A DNA stretch of 9,198 bases, taken from NCBI GenBank assembly GCA_025937115.1, contig JAICSB010000112.1, forward strand, positions 1 to 9,198. Reading direction: 5' to 3'. This document shows positions 5,968-9,198 of this stretch, in pieces (positions within the stretch are counted from its first letter, which is position 1; each line of letters starts with the position of its first letter). A program made the translations under genes and the position numbers. The notes under the pieces were generated by a model. That model saw only the letters and a list, made by a program, of their open reading frames with translations, did not search any database and was not told the origin of the DNA. The stretch is from Pseudonocardiaceae bacterium. Its GTDB lineage: Bacteria; Actinomycetota; Actinomycetes; Mycobacteriales; Pseudonocardiaceae.

Positions 5968-6645
5968 GTGGCTGCGGTGGACTCGTCAAGCGGGCGGAAG
6001 CAGGGCTTCCGCACTCGCAGGCCGATGCGCGCACTGCTGCTCGTGGTGATTCTCAGCAGCGCGGCTGGGTTTGTCTGGCTCAACGTGCTGCATCAGACTG
6101 AGAACGGCTGCCCGATGCCTGCAGCAATCGGCCAGCGACTCCCCACCGACGGCCTGGATGCAGTGTCACCTGCGCCGCCCCAGTTCACCCGAGTGCGAGT
6201 GCTCAACGCCAATGGCAGGCTCGGCGAGGCGACCATCGTCGACAGCGCGCTGGCTCATCTGGGGTTCGCCTCCACCAGTCCCGCCAACGATCCGCTGCAT
6301 CCCGACCTGGATCTACGCTGCTACGGCGAGATCCGCTTCGGCGCCGCTGGACAGGCCGCGGCGCGGACGTTGAGCCTGGCGGTGCCCTGCGCCGAGCTCG
6401 TCCGCGATGTCCGGCCCGACTCGGACGTCGACCTGGCTCTGGGTACCAGATTCGCCCTTCGACCCAACGACGCGGCCCGCACCGCCCTACTGGACTCGGC
6501 CGGCCTCGGCTGGCTCAGGCAAGTTGTGCCGCCCCATGGCGGCCTGGCCGCTCAGGCCGGACCGCCCGACACGGCCAGCATTCAGCCAGCGGTTCCCGTG
6601 GTCGATCCCAGCCTCCTGCGCCGGGCACGTCAGGTGACGTGCTGA
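5968..6645 (+). CDS. cei: Cell envelope integrity protein Cei (LytR_C domain)
   Basis: Single-pass membrane protein of 225 residues, homologous to Rv2700, which in M. tuberculosis is needed for envelope integrity and virulence. A short basic N-terminus (KQGFRTRRPMR) leads into one membrane segment, about residues 21-38 (ALLLVVILSSAAGFVWL). A variable linker with a Cys follows, then an extracytoplasmic LytR_C domain: VRVLNANGRLGEATIVDSAL, LGFASTSPANDP, EIRFGAAGQAAARTL and DSDVDLALGTRF. Conserved cysteines at the linker, in LRCYG, in VPCAEL and at the very C-terminus (VTC) could form two disulfides outside the cell. GTG at 5968 is chosen because GGAGG (5955-5959) lies eight bases upstream and the length matches the family (216 in M. 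tuberculosis); GTG at 5977 is an alternative. It converges on suhB with five bases between the stops. Confidence 0.88.
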   Translation: MAAVDSSSGRKQGFRTRRPMRALLLVVILSSAAGFVWLNVLHQTENGCPMPAAIGQRLPTDGLDAVSPAPPQFTRVRVLNANGRLGEATIVDSALAHLGFASTSPANDPLHPDLDLRCYGEIRFGAAGQAAARTLSLAVPCAELVRDVRPDSDVDLALGTRFALRPNDAARTALLDSAGLGWLRQVVPPHGGLAAQAGPPDTASIQPAVPVVDPSLLRRARQVTC

Positions 6646-6665
6646 CGGCCTCAGACTGCGTCAGC
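6641..6665. terminator. Candidate bidirectional terminator between cei and suhB
   Basis: GCTGACG (6641-6647) and CGTCAGC (6659-6665) form a perfect 7 bp stem with an 11-base loop. The left arm contains the cei TGA and the loop contains the suhB TGA. No U-tract follows on either strand. Its position exactly over a convergent junction is what makes it credible. Confidence 0.4.
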
Positions 6666-7454
6666 GCCGCACTGCGCCATCAGCTCCGCCAGCGAGTCAA
6701 CGATCCCCGGCGTCGCCGCCAGGAGGAAGTCTGATCCGCGCGGCGGCAACCGGACCACCGCGCCCGCCTCGGCCGCGATCAGCGCACCGGCCGCCCAGTC
6801 CCAGCGGTGCAGGCCGTGCTCGGCGAAACCGTCCAACCATCCGGACGCGACGGAGCACAGATCCAAGGCAGCCGATCCCGCTCGACGTAGATCCCGGATC
6901 TTCGGCAGCATGCCGGAAACCATGGCGGCCTGCCGAGCCCGTCGCTCCGGCCGGTAGGAAAAGCCGGTGCCGATCAGCGACAGCTCCAGCTGGGTAGCCC
7001 CGCTGACCCGCAGTGCTACCCCATCGCAGTGCGCCCCGCCGCCTCGCGCTGCGCTCCACAGCCGACCAGCAGCGGGCTGTCCCACCGCCGCGGCCACCGA
7101 CTGCCCGTCACGCTGGACCGCTACCGAGACCGAATACCAGGGCAGCCCGTAGAGGTAGTTCACCGTGCCGTCGATGGGGTCGACAACCCAGCACAGGCCG
7201 CCCGTCGTCGACCCCTCGCCGCCCTCCTCCTCGCCCAGCACCGGCTCACCGGGACGCCACTGCGCGAGCAGCCGCCGGGCCAACCGCTCGGCCGCCTTAT
7301 CTGCGGCGGTGACCACGTCGGTATCGCTGGTCTTGGTCTGCACCTGATCGGCTCCCGCGAGCCGCATCCGCATCACCAGGTCGCCGACCTGTTGGGTTAC
7401 CGCCACGGCGGTGGACCGCAACTGCTCGACATCGTCGGTTCGAACGCTCGACAC
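6651..7454 (-). CDS. suhB: Inositol monophosphatase family protein SuhB
   Basis: Magnesium-dependent, lithium-sensitive type phosphatase that releases inositol from inositol phosphate. In actinobacteria this feeds phosphatidylinositol, lipomannan and possibly mycothiol synthesis. The 267 residues show TSDTDVVTAAD (42-52), the GEE motif (74-76), DPIDGTVN (92-99) carrying the metal-binding aspartates, GTGFSY, RRAGSAALDLC (190-200) and WDWAAGALIAAEAGA (from 218) with metal ligand Asp219. The start is uncertain. GTG at 7454 aligns best with the M. tuberculosis N-terminus, but GTG at 7472 is in frame and neither has a good ribosome site. The frame is open to 7559, which would overlap ppgK. It is divergent from ppgK. 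Other members act on histidinol phosphate or fructose bisphosphate, but synteny supports SuhB. Confidence 0.9.
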   Translation of the reverse strand: MSSVRTDDVEQLRSTAVAVTQQVGDLVMRMRLAGADQVQTKTSDTDVVTAADKAAERLARRLLAQWRPGEPVLGEEEGGEGSTTGGLCWVVDPIDGTVNYLYGLPWYSVSVAVQRDGQSVAAAVGQPAAGRLWSAARGGGAHCDGVALRVSGATQLELSLIGTGFSYRPERRARQAAMVSGMLPKIRDLRRAGSAALDLCSVASGWLDGFAEHGLHRWDWAAGALIAAEAGAVVRLPPRGSDFLLAATPGIVDSLAELMAQCGADAV

Positions 7455-7488
7455 CGAGCCATCCGACCACACCTCGGCAGGGAGGTTC

Positions 7489-7498
7489 GGGCTAGGGT
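7489..7498. promoter_or_regulatory. Possible -10 for ppgK (TAGGGT), with a weaker reverse match
   Basis: TAGGGT at 7493-7498 on the plus strand fits TANNNT and would start transcription about 40 bases before ppgK. The same TA step begins TAGCCC on the minus strand (7494-7489), a poorer match pointing at suhB. No -35 was found for either. Confidence 0.25.
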
Positions 7499-7546
7499 CA
7501 GATCCGACCGGCGGCCCTTGCGGCGGGCGATCAGGAGAGGACGCGG

Positions 7547-8299
7547 ATGGCCAGGACACCCGGGTTCGGGGTGGACATCGGCGGGTCCGGCATCAAAGGA
7601 TGCACGGTGGATCTGCGCAGCGGGTCGCTGGCGGACCAGCGAGTCCGCGTTCCCACTCCTGCGCCTGCGACGCCGACCGCGGTGGCGGAGCTGGTCGCCG
7701 TCATCACCAGCGAGTTCGGCTGGCACGGCCCGATGGGAGTCACGCTGCCCAGTGTGCTCAAGCGCGGCATCGCGCTTACTGCAGCGCATTTAGACCCCGC
7801 TTGGAAGGGCTTAGCTGCGGACAAGCTGTTCTCCGAGTACTGCCGAGTGCCAGTCGTCGTGCTCAACGATGCCGACGCGGCAGGGCTGGCCGAGATGCGA
7901 TTCGGTGCCGGCCGCGACCAGGACGGAGTGGTCGTGCTGCTCACGTTCGGAACCGGCATCGGCAGCGCGCTGTTCGTCGATGGAGAGCTGGTGCCCAACA
8001 CCGAGCTGGGCCACCTGGAGGTCGATGGCGCCGATGCCGAGATCCGAGCCGCCGCCGCAGCCCGGGACGACGAAGAACTGTCGTGGGCGGACTGGGCCGT
8101 CCGAGTGTCACGCTACCTGCAGGTACTGGAAGATCTGATGTGGCCGGACCTCATCATCGCGGGCGGCGGGGTAAGCAAGAAGGCCGACAAATGGTTGTCG
8201 CTGCTGGAGTGCCGGACCCCCGTGGTAGCGGCCGCGTTGCGCAACGATGCCGGCATCGTCGGTGCGGCAGCAGCCGCCGCGGAGGGACGTGTGCGATAA
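7547..8299 (+). CDS. ppgK: Polyphosphate glucokinase (ROK family)
   Basis: Phosphorylates glucose to glucose 6-phosphate with inorganic polyphosphate (and ATP) in the cytoplasm. It has 250 residues; the M. tuberculosis enzyme has 265. Visible are the phosphate loop DIGGSGIKG (10-18), [13 protein letters not shown] with catalytic Asp108, the second phosphate motif [13 protein letters not shown] (131-143), [10 protein letters not shown] (150-159) with sugar ligands Glu153 and His156, and the C-terminal [18 protein letters not shown]. The PPGK-specific ELGHLEV version supports this over generic glucokinase. Odd points: the sugar loop reads LPSVLKRG where M. tuberculosis has YPGVV, and TAAHLDPAW where it has TAANVDKSW, so the Asn expected to touch glucose is His81. 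Two rare TTA codons are at residues 82 and 89. ATG at 7547 has GGAGAGG six bases upstream. Confidence 0.93.
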   Translation: MARTPGFGVDIGGSGIKGCTVDLRSGSLADQRVRVPTPAPATPTAVAELVAVITSEFGWHGPMGVTLPSVLKRGIALTAAHLDPAWKGLAADKLFSEYCRVPVVVLNDADAAGLAEMRFGAGRDQDGVVVLLTFGTGIGSALFVDGELVPNTELGHLEVDGADAEIRAAAAARDDEELSWADWAVRVSRYLQVLEDLMWPDLIIAGGGVSKKADKWLSLLECRTPVVAAALRNDAGIVGAAAAAAEGRVR

Positions 8300-8337
8300 T
8301 CACGTCGGCGCGCGCTCCGGTGCGCGATGGGCGTCAT

Positions 8338-8358
8338 TACAATGCAGAGTCGTACACT
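8338..8358 (+). promoter_or_regulatory. Tandem candidate -10 elements upstream of sigA
   Basis: In the 211 bp between ppgK and sigA, TACAAT (8338-8343) and TACACT (8353-8358) both match the TANNNT consensus closely and are 15 bp apart. Either would give a leader of about 145-160 bases. No -35 hexamer of good quality lies at the usual distance. A small GCCGG-AAT-CCGGC hairpin (8397-8409) lies within that leader. Confidence 0.4.
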
Positions 8359-8510
8359 GGAACGCGGCACCGTCCCCGAGCACCCTGGATCGCACCGCCG
8401 GAATCCGGCAAGCCGCCGTGATTGCCGGCACTGGCTCCAGCGGCGGGCTCGCCGACGGGGGCCCGATTCCCGCACCGCGCCCGAACACCGACTTTTCCGA
8501 AAGGCCGTCC

Positions 8511-9198
8511 GTGGCAGCCGCAGAACCCGCATCCCATCGCGCCGCAGCCTCGAACTCCGCAGCCTCGAACGCCGCTGCGCCGAATGCCGCAGCGATGAAC
8601 TCGACAGCGTTGAGCTCCACTGCCTCGCGTTCCGGGACTGATAAGAAACCCGCCGCCCGCAACGGCGTCGCACGCACCCGCGCGAAAGCCACCAGCAGCA
8701 CCACCAAGCCTGGTACCAAGGCCGCCACAGCGGCTAAACCCCCGGCCAGCGCAGCGGGGGCCCCCGACAGCGGCTCCCCAGGCGTCCCCCCGGGAGTCGA
8801 GCCCGGGGCCGACATCGAGAATGGCCCCGCTGCCGAGGATCTCGCCGACGTCGAGGTCGAGGTCGAAGAGATCACCGTGGACGCTGAGGAGCCGGAGGCG
8901 CCCAGCGGCCCCGGTTCGGAGGACTTCGTCTGGGACGAGGAGGAGTCCGAGGCGCTGCGCCAAGCCCGCAAGGACGCCGAACTCACCGCCTCGGCCGATT
9001 CAGTACGCGCATATCTCAAGCAAATCGGCAAGGTCGCCCTGCTCAACGCCGAGGAGGAGGTGGAGCTCGCCAAGCGCATCGAGGCCGGGCTCTACGCCGC
9101 CGAGCGAGTGCGCAGGGCCGAGGACGTCACCGAAAAGCTTTCACCGCAGCTGCGCCGGGATCTGCGTTGGATTGTCAGAGACGGCGAGCGCGCCAAGA
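8511..9198 (+). CDS. sigA: Primary sigma factor SigA (N-terminal part, runs off right edge)
   Basis: Housekeeping RNA polymerase sigma factor; 229 codons are visible. The long N-terminus is Ala/Ser/Thr-rich, then basic ([17 protein letters not shown]), then strongly acidic ([20 protein letters not shown]). Conserved sequence begins at [19 protein letters not shown], the actinobacterial SigA signature, followed by region 1.2, [21 protein letters not shown] and [12 protein letters not shown]. The window ends just after [10 protein letters not shown], before region 2. GTG at 8511 (reading V-A-A-A) resembles the MAA start of M. tuberculosis SigA and has AAAGG seven bases upstream. A GTG at 8418 is also in frame and would add 31 residues. 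The frame is antisense to a long minus-strand open frame that I regard as a shadow. Confidence 0.95.
   Translation, partial: MAAAEPASHRAAASNSAASNAAAPNAAAMNSTALSSTASRSGTDKKPAARNGVARTRAKATSSTTKPGTKAATAAKPPASAAGAPDSGSPGVPPGVEPGADIENGPAAEDLADVEVEVEEITVDAEEPEAPSGPGSEDFVWDEEESEALRQARKDAELTASADSVRAYLKQIGKVALLNAEEEVELAKRIEAGLYAAERVRRAEDVTEKLSPQLRRDLRWIVRDGERAK
8544..8633 (+). repeat. Six imperfect 15 bp tandem repeats in the sigA N-terminal region
   Basis: Six consecutive 15-base units encode pentapeptides of the form (A/T)-A-x-(N/S/R)-(S/A), residues 12-41 of SigA. The first four read [20 protein letters not shown]; the last two are more diverged. The first two DNA units differ only in the last codon, which suggests duplication by slippage. 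Confidence 0.75.

Noticed and set aside
7790..7813. TTA codons in ppgK as a bldA-type regulatory signal
   Set aside because: A TTA codon also occurs in ceoC, and there is no sign the host uses TTA-dependent control; rare codon use alone is not evidence.
8303..8328. GC-rich inverted sequence after the ppgK stop as a terminator
   Set aside because: The possible stem is imperfect and made of GCGC repeats with no U-tract; too weak to call.
8359..8363. GGAAC resembling a SigH-type -35 before sigA
   Set aside because: No GTT-type -10 follows at 17-18 bp, so the match is probably chance.
7411..8421. 336-codon plus-strand open frame overlapping ppgK
   Set aside because: Arg/Gly/Ser-rich low-complexity translation in the wrong frame of ppgK, which has full ROK motifs.
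8300..9079. 259-codon minus-strand open frame opposite sigA
   Set aside because: It is an Ala/Phe/Glu-rich antisense of the sigA N-terminal repeats and acidic region, without any recognisable domain; a GC-rich shadow.

Overview
This is a compact, GC-rich actinobacterial chromosomal segment. It carries eleven protein genes: nine complete, plus a permease cut by the left edge and the primary sigma factor cut by the right edge. Many starts are GTG. The gene order matches, from memory, the Mycobacterium tuberculosis Rv2690c-Rv2703 block (permease, ceoB, ceoC, DUF3159, OB-fold protein, DUF3710, dut, DUF3093, DUF4193, cei, suhB, ppgK, sigA). The host is therefore most likely a member of Mycobacteriales in the broad sense, including Pseudonocardiaceae. 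It is probably not Mycobacterium itself: the dUTPase lacks the five-residue mycobacterial surface loop, no counterpart of Rv2695 is present, and the sigA N-terminus differs. I see no insertion sequence, phage gene, CRISPR array, tRNA or rRNA; this is core vertical sequence.

Layout. Bases 1-2422 hold a potassium module: a KimA-like APC permease on the minus strand, divergent from ceoB and ceoC, two RCK (TrkA-type) nucleotide-binding proteins. No TrkH/KtrB channel gene lies in view, so the permease is a candidate transport partner. Bases 2419-4734 are minus-strand genes reading dut, DUF3710, a 146 bp gap with a hairpin and a possible promoter, then an OB-fold protein overlapping a DUF3159 membrane protein by ATGA. 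Dut diverges from a DUF3093 membrane protein (4760-5290) across only 25 bp, where two -10-like hexamers on opposite strands share one TA step. DUF4193, a small zinc-ribbon-like protein, is convergent with DUF3093. About 350 bp without a supported gene then precede cei, an envelope-integrity protein with a LytR_C domain. Cei converges on suhB (inositol monophosphatase family) with a hairpin across their stop codons. SuhB diverges from ppgK (polyphosphate glucokinase), which is followed by sigA.

How it fits together. The block combines K+ homeostasis, nucleotide-pool sanitation (dut), inositol and glucose phosphate metabolism, envelope proteins and the housekeeping sigma factor. These are growth functions kept together in actinobacteria rather than a single pathway. 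The points most worth a second look are the permease/CeoB/CeoC pairing, the compact bidirectional and probably leaderless dut/DUF3093 promoter, an inverted repeat bracketing the DUF4193 -10, substitutions in the sugar-site loop of PpgK, and a pentapeptide repeat tract in the SigA N-terminus. I found no clearly new multi-gene system.
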